The notes: generated by a model not told the origin, from the sequence alone. A stretch of 26,723 bases of DNA from Burkholderiales bacterium (GCA_947372225.1 CANBSV010000026.1:1-26723), one strand, 5' to 3'; shown: positions 16,511 to 24,609, numbered from the stretch's first letter. Numbers and translations are program-made.

Positions 16511-16714
16511 GGACAAGCCCGCGCCGCGGGGCTCTGCGGGCGGTGAAGCTTTTTCAGTGTGCTGCACCCGGCACCAGCACCACGCCTTCCTGTCCTGCTT
16601 TCTCGCCCACGAAGATTGCGTTCCGTACTGTTGAGCGGCTGCGTCACAACGCACACCAGCTGCCTGCTTCGATAAGCTAGAAGAAGGCCCGTTGCCCGCC
16701 ACAGGTTCACCACG

Positions 16715-17632
16715 ATGAAAGCACTCTTCCTTTCCCCGCCCGCGACAGCCGCCGCGCTGGTGTTGCTGGGCAGCCTTGGCGCGGCCCGAGCCGACACCGT
16801 CAACGCCCGCTGCGACATCTATCCCAAAGGCTCTGACACCGTCTCGAAGGTGGTGGCCTGCACCTACTCTCAGCGCCAGGGCTACGTGGCCATCGACCGC
16901 GCCGACGGCGTGCGCCGCGAACTCAGCCCGCAGGGCTCGCCTGGCAACTACATCGACGAGAACGGCAAGAAGGCGATCCGCAGCAAAGGCTTGGGCACCA
17001 AAGGCCAGATCTACCGGTTGGCCGAGGAGTCGATCTTTGTCTACTGGGACGCTGCCGGACTGCCCGGCGGCGCCGAGCCCCAGCCTGCGAATGCCAAGTC
17101 CAGTGTGTTGCCGCCCGCCGCATCGCCACAGGTGCCTTTCGACCAGACGCTGACACTGCAGGGCATCAGCTTTCGCGTGGCCAGCGCCAACAGCGGTTCG
17201 ATCAACGAATTGAAGATCGTGCCGAGCGGGCTGTTGATCGACAACGCGTCAATCGTGCGCGCCATCGAAGGTCAGATCACCCGCGCCGAGGTGGCCGACC
17301 TCAACGCCGACGGCTCTCCCGAGGTGTATGTCTATGTCAGATCGGCCGGCTCGGGCTCGTACGGCACGCTGGTTGCGTTCAGCGCCAACCAGCGCAAGTC
17401 GCTGAGCGAGATCCACCTGCCGCCGATCAGCGACGACGCCAAGGCCGTTCAGGGGTACATGGGCCACGACGAATTCGCAGTGGTCGAGGGCACGCTGGTG
17501 CGGCGCTTTCCGGTCTACAAGGACGCGGACAGCAACGCCGCGCCCAGCGGCGGTGTCCGCCAGCTGCAGTACAAGCTCACGCCCGGCGAGGCGAGCTGGC
17601 AACTCAAGCTCGACCGCGTGGTCGGGTATTGA
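16715..17632 (+). CDS. Exported protein with C-terminal PliI-like domain
   Basis: This 305-residue protein has a Sec signal peptide (residues 1-26, cleavage expected after AARA), so it acts in the periplasm. Residues 27-140 form an uncharacterised region with Cys33 and Cys49 and a low-complexity Pro/Ala linker. Residues about 143-303 resemble PliI, the periplasmic inhibitor of i-type (invertebrate) lysozyme: VADLNADGSPEVYVYV, then SGSYGTLVAFSAN, and GYMGHDEFAVVEGTLVRRF. PliI proteins protect the wall against animal lysozymes. The match is by recalled family pattern; whether this protein inhibits lysozyme is inference, and the added N-terminal part makes it longer than simple PliI proteins of about 160 residues. 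It is monocistronic and converges with bphP. Confidence 0.8.
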   Translation: MKALFLSPPATAAALVLLGSLGAARADTVNARCDIYPKGSDTVSKVVACTYSQRQGYVAIDRADGVRRELSPQGSPGNYIDENGKKAIRSKGLGTKGQIYRLAEESIFVYWDAAGLPGGAEPQPANAKSSVLPPAASPQVPFDQTLTLQGISFRVASANSGSINELKIVPSGLLIDNASIVRAIEGQITRAEVADLNADGSPEVYVYVRSAGSGSYGTLVAFSANQRKSLSEIHLPPISDDAKAVQGYMGHDEFAVVEGTLVRRFPVYKDADSNAAPSGGVRQLQYKLTPGEASWQLKLDRVVGY

Positions 17633-17748
17633 GTTGCGCACCGGCAAGGTCATGGGTTGCGCCAACCGATGAGGCGCTGCAGGCATCGCCCGTCGGCCAG
17701 CGGTGAACCCATCTCAAGGCGGGCGACCTTCAAGACCGACGCTGAGCG

Positions 17749-20700
17749 TCAGCGGCCTCGGTTTGTCTCGTTCGCGGCCAGATCCAACCACCTCAGCAGC
17801 GCCGAATAAAGGGCTTCGGAGCTGATGGGTTTGACGATGAAGTCGTTCATCCCGGCCACCTCGCAGGCGTGACGATCGTCATCAGAAGCGTTTGCCGTCA
17901 TCGCCACGATCGGCACGGCCGCACCGCCCGGCAGCGCGCGGATGGCACGCGTGGCCGCCAGCCCATCCATCACCGGCATCTGCATGTCCATCAGGATCAG
18001 GTCGTAGGCCACCGTTTGTGCCCGCTGTACCGCCCCGACACCGTCGGCGGCGGTGTCAGCCGACAGCCCGACGTCGTCCAGCAAGTACCTCGCCAACTCA
18101 AGGTTGACCTCGTTGTCCTCGACGATCAGGATGCGTGCCTGCCGGTGGTGCAGGCGCAACTGAGTGCGCATGTGGCTGTCAGCCGCCTCGGCGGTCTGCG
18201 GGGCCAGCACCTCGGCGCCGTCAGGCTCGCCAACCAAGGCACGCTTGAGTTTGGCCGTGAACCAGAAGGTGCTGCCCGCGCCGGGGACACTCTCGGCGCC
18301 GGCCTCGCCACCCATCATCAGCGCCAGCTGACGCGTGATGGCCAGGCCCAGCCCGGTGCCGCCGTACTGCCGTGTGGTCGAGGCGTCAGCCTGCACGAAG
18401 TTCTGGAACAGTCGCGGCAGCGTGTCGGCCGCGATGCCGATGCCGGTGTCTTGTACCGAAAAGCGCACGAGCAACTCACCATCGGTTTCCGCCTGCAACC
18501 CGACGCGCAGCGCGACGCTGCCGCTGGGTGTGAACTTGACGGCATTGCTGGCGAGGTTGAGCAAGGCCTGGCGCAAGCGCGTGGGGTCGCCACGCAGCCA
18601 GGTCGGCACGCCCGTGATGTCGATCAGCAGCCGCAATTCCTTGGCACGTGCCTGTTCCGCAATGATCGAATGCACCGCTCGCAGCATGTCAGGGAGATGG
18701 AAATCAACGGCCTCGATGTTTATCTCGCCGGCCTCGATCGCCGACAGGTCAAGGATGTCGTTGAGGAGGGCCCGCAGGTGCTGCCCGGCGGCGGCGATCC
18801 TGCCAATTTGATCGGACTGTGTGGGCGTGGCATGCGGGTCGCGGCTCAGCAGATGAGCGAATCCCAGAATCGCATTCAAGGGCGTGCGGATCTCGTGGCT
18901 CATGTTCGCGAGGAAGACGCTCTTGGCCTGGTTCGCGAATTCGGCTGCCTCCTTTTCCTGCCTTATCGAGGCTTCCATCTGTGCGTCGCGCGTGATGTCG
19001 CTGAGGGTGCCATGCCAGCCGATCGCCTGACCGTGGACATCGTGCAGCGGCTCGCCGTTGAGCAACAAAGTGATCGCTGTCGTTTCGGCTCGCGGGCGCA
19101 CCGCCACGCGCAGGGCGCGGAACGGGTGTTCCCCGGCCAAGGCTGCGCGCAACTCTGTCAACCCGTCGCACTCGCCCGCCTCGGCGAACAGGTCGGCCAA
19201 CATCGTGCCATTCAGCGTCCGATGGTCCAAGGGCAGCGGCTTGCTCATGGTCACAATTCGACCCTTGCGATCCGTCTGCCAATAGGCGTCGGATTGCAGG
19301 CTCACGAGGCTGCGGAACTGGCGGTCGCTGAGGCTGACCTGGGCCAGCGAGTCGCGCATCAGCAGCACCTGGCGCACGCTCGCCAGCGAGGCAACGGCCT
19401 CGCGGTCGGCGTCGGTCCAGGGGCGGCTCTTGCCTTCGGTGATGTGCGTCCAGCGCGCAAACGATGATCGCGGCTCGAGCACCGGCCGTCCGTCGGCGTC
19501 GAGCTTCACGTTCACCGGCTTGTGGGGGTCACCGCCCCACGTGACCTCTGTGCGTTGCTCGGGCCGCAGCCAAACCAGCCCCGACGAGGGGGCGCCCTCG
19601 AATTTGATCGCCATCACGCCGCAGACCTCGCGCAGTTCGCGGGCCTGCAACGGTGGCTGGAGGTCGGCCTGCTCGGTCTCGATGCGGTCGGCACCCGTGG
19701 TGTCGAAGGCCTCGCTCACGAAACGCAGCACGGACTCGCCGCGCGGCCCGTCCGGCCACTGTCCAAACGGCAGGACGGCGTCGTCGCGCCACAACGCACC
19801 TCCGGTGGCACCGACCATCTGCAGCAGTGGCGCGGTGCAGTGCTCGACCACGTCGCTCAAGGGCACCTGCACCTGGTTGAAAGCCTCCAGGATGCTGCCC
19901 TGGGCCTTTGCCACCGCGGCGGATGCGGCAATCCGCTGCTGGCTGACAAACCAGCCCGTCATGTAGCCGGCAGTGACAGACAGCGCGTAGCAGGCGCGAC
20001 GCAACCGCAGCGGCAAGGCCGTGGGCTGACGGTGGTGGCAGGCGATCAGCCCCCAGAGACGGCCGTCGACCAGCAACGACAGGGTCAGCGTGGAGGCCAC
20101 ACCCATGTTCTGCAGGTACTGGATGTGCATCGGCGAGATGCTGCGCAGCGCGGCGTGGCTCATGTCCAGAGGCTGCAGCCGCACGGCGTCAAGCCAGGGC
20201 AGCACGGGCACCGGCGTGTAGTTGACGTCGGCGATGTAACGCACCAGGTTGCTGACGTACAGCGCCCGCGCCTGGGCCGGAATGTCACTGGCCGGATAGT
20301 GCAGGTCGTAGAACGATTCCATTCCGAGCTCGTGGGCGTCCGCCACGACATGGCCGTGGTGGTCCTCGTCGAAGCGATAGACCATCACGCGGTCGAAGCC
20401 CGTCAGGCGCTTGACGCGGTGTGCCATGCGTTGGTACAGATCTTCCGGCCCGTCGGCGCTGCGCAAGGCATCAACGGTGTCGTTCAGGCGCTGCATCCAA
20501 TCATCCGGGTCGCGCGCGGCGGCGACCGGTTCGATCTCGACAAAGGCTATCCCGCGGTGAACGTGGACCATCGTCTCCAGTGCATGCGGCTGGCCGGCGT
20601 CGGGACGCGCCGGCAGGTCCACCACCTCGTGGCGTACGGGCCCGCCAGCACGCCCGGTCAGCGCTTGGGCCACTCGCGTGTAGCCCGACTCGCCCAACAG

Positions 20701-20937
20701 GTCTGCCACGGACAAGCCTACGGATGGCAGATTGCCCACCGGCAGCCAGCGCGCGAGGTTGGTGGAAGCGTGCAGGACCGAACCGAGCGCTGGATCGAAG
20801 GCCAACAGTGCGCCCGACGCCTGGATCGATCCGGGGATGTGGATCGGCTCGCGATCGCAACTGTCGAGCGTGGCCTTGAAGACCTGCAGGCCCTCCGGGA
20901 CGCTGGATTCAGCCGCTGAAGGCGTCGAGTCAGACAT
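17749..20937 (-). CDS. bphP: Bacteriophytochrome hybrid histidine kinase
   Basis: This 1062-residue red/far-red light sensor starts at the ATG at 20937. The biliverdin-binding Cys27 lies in SCDREPIHIPGSIQ. The PAS domain spans about 18-130. The GAF domain (about 145-310) has YPASDIPAQAR (214-224) with Asp218 and the chromophore His271 in SPMHIQYL. The PHY domain (about 330-520) has the tongue motif PRSSF (489-493). A further PAS domain (about 540-650) precedes the kinase: His681 in MSHEIRTPLN, N-box NLASNAVKF, DTGIGI and GGTGLGLAI. A receiver domain (935-1050) has phosphoacceptor Asp984. All key residues are present, so light-driven phosphorelay is expected. It overlaps bphO by 8 bp (ATGTCTGA), which implies translational coupling. 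No separate output regulator is adjacent. Confidence 0.95.
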   Translation of the reverse strand: MSDSTPSAAESSVPEGLQVFKATLDSCDREPIHIPGSIQASGALLAFDPALGSVLHASTNLARWLPVGNLPSVGLSVADLLGESGYTRVAQALTGRAGGPVRHEVVDLPARPDAGQPHALETMVHVHRGIAFVEIEPVAAARDPDDWMQRLNDTVDALRSADGPEDLYQRMAHRVKRLTGFDRVMVYRFDEDHHGHVVADAHELGMESFYDLHYPASDIPAQARALYVSNLVRYIADVNYTPVPVLPWLDAVRLQPLDMSHAALRSISPMHIQYLQNMGVASTLTLSLLVDGRLWGLIACHHRQPTALPLRLRRACYALSVTAGYMTGWFVSQQRIAASAAVAKAQGSILEAFNQVQVPLSDVVEHCTAPLLQMVGATGGALWRDDAVLPFGQWPDGPRGESVLRFVSEAFDTTGADRIETEQADLQPPLQARELREVCGVMAIKFEGAPSSGLVWLRPEQRTEVTWGGDPHKPVNVKLDADGRPVLEPRSSFARWTHITEGKSRPWTDADREAVASLASVRQVLLMRDSLAQVSLSDRQFRSLVSLQSDAYWQTDRKGRIVTMSKPLPLDHRTLNGTMLADLFAEAGECDGLTELRAALAGEHPFRALRVAVRPRAETTAITLLLNGEPLHDVHGQAIGWHGTLSDITRDAQMEASIRQEKEAAEFANQAKSVFLANMSHEIRTPLNAILGFAHLLSRDPHATPTQSDQIGRIAAAGQHLRALLNDILDLSAIEAGEINIEAVDFHLPDMLRAVHSIIAEQARAKELRLLIDITGVPTWLRGDPTRLRQALLNLASNAVKFTPSGSVALRVGLQAETDGELLVRFSVQDTGIGIAADTLPRLFQNFVQADASTTRQYGGTGLGLAITRQLALMMGGEAGAESVPGAGSTFWFTAKLKRALVGEPDGAEVLAPQTAEAADSHMRTQLRLHHRQARILIVEDNEVNLELARYLLDDVGLSADTAADGVGAVQRAQTVAYDLILMDMQMPVMDGLAATRAIRALPGGAAVPIVAMTANASDDDRHACEVAGMNDFIVKPISSEALYSALLRWLDLAANETNRGR

Positions 20938-21508
20938 GAATTCGCTCCGAAAAGTGCGCCTCGAAAGCGCGGAAGGCAGCGCTCGCGCCTGCGACGACAT
21001 CGGGCCAGAGCACTGGATCGACGTCCTCCAGACGCGCCACAAAGTCCTTCCAGTGCGCGCCCGTGTGCTCACCATAGCCGCGCACAAAGCGGTTGGCAGG
21101 GCCATGGGCAGGATGCGTGGCCGGCAGTGACCGCACGCTCTGGCGGATGCCGAGAGTCGCGCCTTCCAGCACGTACATCGTGCCAAGGGCCTCGGAGGCG
21201 CTGCGCGGTTCACACCAGCTGACCTGCTGAGCCTCGACGCCACCGCCCAGCGTGGACAGGTCCTGATGCAGCCAGTGGGACTTGATGAGTCTGGCTTCGG
21301 CCCAGCCTGAGCCGAGCCAGCCCTGCAATATGGGCTCCATCACGTGGTGAAGGTGCCACTGACGTGCGAGGTAATCGGCATAAATCGCCGGTGTCGCGCT
21401 CGCCGCTGAGAACGCCCGCAGCACGCCAGTTCGCTCCAGCCCAGCATGGTCGGCTGCCGTGGCTTCCTTCAGGGTGTCCCTCAGGTTCAGCGGGGGTCGG
21501 GAAATCAT
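20930..21508 (-). CDS. bphO: Biliverdin-producing heme oxygenase
   Basis: This 192-residue protein starts at the ATG at 21508 (MISRPPLNLRDTLKEATAADH); a longer reading to 21697 adds unrelated residues. The proximal heme ligand is expected at His21 in ATAADHAGLE. The conserved distal-helix region is YVLEGATLGIRQSV, with the first Gly of the usual LEGSTLGG motif kept and the second pair changed to Gly-Ile. Bacterial BphO opens heme to biliverdin IX-alpha with release of CO and iron; the biliverdin is the chromophore of the phytochrome encoded immediately downstream. The 8-bp overlap with bphP supports a co-translated chromophore-apoprotein pair. Confidence 0.92.
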   Translation of the reverse strand: MISRPPLNLRDTLKEATAADHAGLERTGVLRAFSAASATPAIYADYLARQWHLHHVMEPILQGWLGSGWAEARLIKSHWLHQDLSTLGGGVEAQQVSWCEPRSASEALGTMYVLEGATLGIRQSVRSLPATHPAHGPANRFVRGYGEHTGAHWKDFVARLEDVDPVLWPDVVAGASAAFRAFEAHFSERIHV

Positions 21509-21710
21509 GATGTGCGGCCAACGGGATGAAACAACCCGCGTCGTGAAGTGGCTCCTAGCGGGCTGATTCCCGCCACAGGACACGAAAAAACTTCGCCAAA
21601 TCCTAGTACATCGGCGGGTGAGATGCGAACGAAGACGGAGGGAATCCGTCAGCCTTGACGGGCGGCTTGCCAAACCGCAGTCACCACCGGAGTTCATTCG
21701 GCAGGTGGCG

Positions 21711-21725
21711 GATCACGCGGTGATC
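21711..21725. repeat. Perfect palindrome upstream of bphO
   Basis: GATCAC and GTGATC flank GCG in the 265-bp gap between the HD-GYP gene and bphO, about 200 bp from the bphO start. It may be an operator or part of the HD-GYP 3' region. No TGT-N12-ACA (PpsR-type) site is visible in the gap. Confidence 0.4.
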
Positions 21726-21773
21726 AACCACGGTTTGCGCGCGGCGTTTTTTTTCGGACGAACCGGTGACCCG

Positions 21774-23018
21774 CTAAGGCCGGGTCAGCCCGCACAACGC
21801 GCTCAGGTCGCCCAGCGCCCAGCGTTCGGGCGACTCCCAGCCGAGCGCCTTGTCCTGGCAATCCGGGGCAGACAGGTCGATCTCCTGCGGCTCGATCCGC
21901 CCCAGCGATGTGAGGCTGAACACCGTCCTGACACGCGGTGCGAGCAGCGACGCCGAGTTCTGCTCGACCACCACCGCCAGCCGACCGGACTGCAGTCGCA
22001 CCAGCGAGCCCACGGGGTAGATGCCCACGGTCTTCACCAGTGCTTGCAAGGCGTAACCGTCGAAATGGCCCGTCCACTGGGCCATCTGGCGCAGTGCATC
22101 GCCCGGGTCCCAACCGGCCTTGTAGGGCCGATCGGAGGTGACGGCGTCGTACACGTCGCACACCGCACCCATCTTGGCGATGCGGCTGATTTGCCCGCCC
22201 GACAACCCATGGGGATAGCCGCTGCCGTCGACCTTTTCATGGTGATGCAAACACACGTCCAGCACCGGGGCACTGGCCGCCGCGTCCTGCATCAGCAGTT
22301 CGTGGCCGCGCACGGGATGGGTCTTCACCAACGTGAATTCGGCGCTCGTCAACTTGCCGGGCTTGTTGAGGATCTGGGTGGGAATGAACGCCTTGCCCAG
22401 GTCGTGAAGCATGCCGGCCACACCGCACTGGCGCAACTCCTCGCCTTCGATGCCCATCTCTCGGGCCTGGCTCAGCATCAACGCACACACCGCCACCGAA
22501 TGCATGTAGGTGTATTCATCGCGCCGCTTGAGCCGAACCACACTGAGCAGGGCTCCCGGGTTCTGGCGAACCGACTCGGAGATCTCTTCGACCATGGCGT
22601 TGCATTCCGCGCTGTCGACGACCTTGCCGAGCCGTGCCTCCCCGAACATCGAGGCGATCTTGGGCACCGAACGGCGGTACAACGCCGTCGCTTGCGCAAT
22701 CTCGGCATCGCGGTCCGACGTGCGGCGTGCCGGCCGCGCACGCGGAGTCACCGCTGCAGCACAGGGCTCGGGCAGCGCTTCGTCGACGACCGCCAGGGGT
22801 TGTGGCGTGTCGGCCAGTGGCACTTCGGCATCGACGTCCAGGCCTTTGTCGGTGTCGATCTTCAGCTCGCGGATGCCGCTGCTGGCGATGCGACGCAAGT
22901 CCTGGCCTTCGCTGAGCTTGAAGCGAGATCGCCAAAACGAGTGTTCCATCCACGATGCATTGACGTCGTGCACGTACATGCCCAGACGCAACTGACTGAC
23001 AGGTATGGTTTTGATCAT
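21774..23018 (-). CDS. HD-GYP domain cyclic-di-GMP phosphodiesterase
   Basis: This 414-residue protein starts at the ATG at 23018 with GGGAG upstream; the reading to 23075 is less likely. The N-terminal DUF3391 domain is clear (residues 1-60: MIKTIPVSQLRLGMYVHDVN and following). The HD-GYP domain spans about 150-340: His173 in YMHSVAV, HDLGK with His205-Asp206, KTHP with His234, HHHEKVDGSGYP with the GYP triplet at 267-269. Such enzymes cleave c-di-GMP, affecting motility and biofilm. All metal-binding positions I can identify are intact. It lies upstream of bphO on the same strand with a 265-bp gap, so the two are probably separate transcripts. Confidence 0.94.
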   Translation of the reverse strand: MIKTIPVSQLRLGMYVHDVNASWMEHSFWRSRFKLSEGQDLRRIASSGIRELKIDTDKGLDVDAEVPLADTPQPLAVVDEALPEPCAAAVTPRARPARRTSDRDAEIAQATALYRRSVPKIASMFGEARLGKVVDSAECNAMVEEISESVRQNPGALLSVVRLKRRDEYTYMHSVAVCALMLSQAREMGIEGEELRQCGVAGMLHDLGKAFIPTQILNKPGKLTSAEFTLVKTHPVRGHELLMQDAAASAPVLDVCLHHHEKVDGSGYPHGLSGGQISRIAKMGAVCDVYDAVTSDRPYKAGWDPGDALRQMAQWTGHFDGYALQALVKTVGIYPVGSLVRLQSGRLAVVVEQNSASLLAPRVRTVFSLTSLGRIEPQEIDLSAPDCQDKALGWESPERWALGDLSALCGLTRP

Positions 23019-23189
23019 GAGCCGGTACTCCCTTGGCTGATCAGATTCCACTGGGGTGTTGCCAGACATGCACATCGGGCAAGACGCTCACCTCGCGGAG
23101 ACCCATGGCGGCGTCAAGTCAAGTGTGGAACCGCGAGGTGTCGGCGTGTTTGATCCACAGCAACATCCGGGATCGATCTGCGTTCCCCG

Positions 23190-23249
23190 GTGATCACGGC
23201 GTCGCGGCGGGGCCCACGGGTCAGGCCATCGGCCCTGTGCGCCGTGATC
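23190..23249. repeat. Inverted repeat with 10-bp arms between nrsF and the HD-GYP gene
   Basis: GATCACGGCG (23192-23201) and CGCCGTGATC (23240-23249) are perfect inverted copies 38 bp apart. The left arm sits in the 8-bp palindrome GTGATCAC (23190-23197), and the loop holds further GGGCC/GGCCC complementarity. It lies after the nrsF stop (minus strand) and before the HD-GYP start. There is no T-run, so it is not a standard intrinsic terminator. Confidence 0.6.
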
Positions 23250-23295
23250 CCCCGCTCAAGTCCCGCAGGCCGACGACCAAGGCGCGCGGGCGGAA

Positions 23296-23931
23296 CTACC
23301 AGTGCAGGAACCGCGGTCCGAGCAGCGCACCCACAGCCCCGGCCAGCCCGATGCCCAGCGTGTACCAGGTCGCCACGAAGGCCATGGACACTTCGGTGCA
23401 CGACAGCGCGTAGCCTGCCGCCGAGACCGCGCCGGCGAACAGGCCGGCTGCCAGACCGGCCGCTCGAGGGCGGGTGGGTGCCAGTCCACGAAGCGCCCAG
23501 AATGCGCCGCCCATCGCGGGCAACGACAGCAGCAGTATGTTGCGCGGGCACACCGCCCAGGAGTGACCGAGGATGTCGCTCATCCGCGCTTCGGGCGCGG
23601 CATGCCCCAGTTGCCACATCCCCAGAAAGGCCATCGTCGCGACCACCGCGCCGGGCAGCAGCCAAGGTCCCCTGAGGCGTGCGACCGGCCGTGCGAGACG
23701 GGCGACGGGCCAGGCAAGAACCACCGCGAGCAAGGCCGCATAGGTGAACTTGGTCCACCAGCCGACGTTGGCGAACAGGGCCGATGGCACGAAGCCAACA
23801 ACGCTGGCCGCCAGCAAAGCACTGGCCACGGCGCCGCCCAGCAGCACAGGCAGCAGTCGTTTTGCGGCGACCGCCCGCGGGGCAGGGCCGGCACCGGTGG
23901 CGAGCATGCCGATGAGATCTTCAGTCTTCAT
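23296..23931 (-). CDS. nrsF: NrsF-type (DUF1109) membrane anti-sigma factor
   Basis: This 211-residue protein has about six hydrophobic segments and a short cytoplasmic N-terminus (MKTEDLIGML). It matches DUF1109/NrsF, the inner-membrane anti-sigma factor first described with SigF in Caulobacter, where two cysteines are needed for metal-stress sensing. Two well-placed cysteines are present here: Cys128 in HSWAVCPRN and Cys178 in GYALSCTEV. It overlaps the sigma gene by 4 bp (ATGA), so the pair is translationally coupled. It probably holds the sigma factor at the membrane until heavy metals or oxidants act on the cysteines. Confidence 0.9.
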   Translation of the reverse strand: MKTEDLIGMLATGAGPAPRAVAAKRLLPVLLGGAVASALLAASVVGFVPSALFANVGWWTKFTYAALLAVVLAWPVARLARPVARLRGPWLLPGAVVATMAFLGMWQLGHAAPEARMSDILGHSWAVCPRNILLLSLPAMGGAFWALRGLAPTRPRAAGLAAGLFAGAVSAAGYALSCTEVSMAFVATWYTLGIGLAGAVGALLGPRFLHW

Positions 23932-24491
23932 GAGTCGTCCTTGACCAACGCGGCAAGGCGTTTGAGACCGCGGTGCACCTGGACTTTCAGCGCTGCCACG
24001 GAGACCCCTGTGCGCGCCGACGCCTCCAGCATCGACAGGCCCTCGATCTTCGTGAGCGAGACGGCCTGCTGCTGCGCGGCGGGCAGCGACTGCAGCAACA
24101 CGCCCAGATCGCGCCGGGCGGGTTGTTCGTCATCGGCGGCGACGGGGTGTTGTGATTCGTCCAGATCGTCCAAGGGCTCGTGCAGGGACTCACGCCGCCC
24201 GCGCCGGCGCCACAGGTCGGCAAGCTTGTGCCGCGCGATCGCATAGACCCACGCGCTCACCGGTAGCGCCGGGTCATAGGTGCCTCGCTGAAGATGCAAC
24301 GCCAGCAGCGTTTCCTGCACGAGATCCTCCACATCATCCGGGACGGCCAGCATTCGCCGGCCAAAGTACGCGCGCAAACGCCGGGCAATGCTCGCAAGTG
24401 CCGCCCGGTAGGCGGCTTCGTCACCCGCCTGTGCACGCGTCCAAAGCGGTTTCAGGCCCGCCTCGAAATCGTGGCGCACGTCAGGGTTCAT
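23928..24491 (-). CDS. sigF: ECF-type RNA polymerase sigma factor (SigF-like, NrsF-associated)
   Basis: This 187-residue protein has sigma region 2 at about 24-100, with the core-binding helix DDVEDLVQETLLALH and the -10 recognition part VSAWVYAIARHKLADLWRRR. Region 4 (about 130-182) has LPAAQQQAVSLTKIEGLSMLEASARTG followed by a recognition helix VAALKVQVHRGLKRL. Gene order and 4-bp overlap with a DUF1109 gene place it in the SigF/NrsF group. It is divergent from the bufferin operon. A GTAACC-N16-CGAA element immediately precedes the annotated ATG (24491), so a promoter there would start transcription inside the annotated ORF. The true start may be the GTG at codon 5 (24479). Confidence 0.92.
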   Translation of the reverse strand: MNPDVRHDFEAGLKPLWTRAQAGDEAAYRAALASIARRLRAYFGRRMLAVPDDVEDLVQETLLALHLQRGTYDPALPVSAWVYAIARHKLADLWRRRGRRESLHEPLDDLDESQHPVAADDEQPARRDLGVLLQSLPAAQQQAVSLTKIEGLSMLEASARTGVSVAALKVQVHRGLKRLAALVKDDS

Positions 24492-24517
24492 TTCGCTGCG
24501 TCAAGGGTTCGGGTTAC
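24492..24517 (-). promoter_or_regulatory. SigF-type promoter facing sigF-nrsF
   Basis: Read on the minus strand, GTAACC (24517-24512), a 16-bp spacer and CGAA (24495-24492) are identical in sequence and spacing to the element facing bufA1. The CGAA touches the annotated ATG of the sigma gene. This predicts autoregulation. Confidence 0.75.
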
Positions 24518-24581
24518 AGGCACAGCCAAAGAAATCGATCACGAGGCACCGATCTGACGCAAAAGATTTTTCATCGGTGGT

Positions 24582-24607
24582 GTAACCCGCGGCTGGCCGT
24601 GAGCGAA
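24582..24607 (+). promoter_or_regulatory. SigF-type promoter of the bufferin operon
   Basis: GTAACC (24582-24587), a 16-bp spacer and CGAA (24604-24607) match the -35/-10 pattern I recall for SigF-dependent promoters of Caulobacter. Transcription would start near 24613, giving a 5' leader of about 90 nt before bufA1. Confidence 0.8.
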
Positions 24608-24609
24608 CT

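Noticed and set aside
17738..17750. GACGC-TGA-GCGTC as a terminator between the PliI-like gene and bphP
   Set aside because: The stem is only 5 bp with a 3-nt loop, has no T-run and overlaps the bphP stop codon.
17869..20919. Two long plus-strand ORFs opposite bphP
   Set aside because: They are antisense shadows of the phytochrome gene and have no recognisable domains.
20938..21243. N-terminal extension of the phytochrome to 21243
   Set aside because: The added residues are antisense-like, overlap bphO, and the phytochrome family begins close to the biliverdin Cys.
21618..23153. 511-residue plus-strand ORF opposite the HD-GYP gene
   Set aside because: It is a shadow of a gene with complete HD-GYP motifs.
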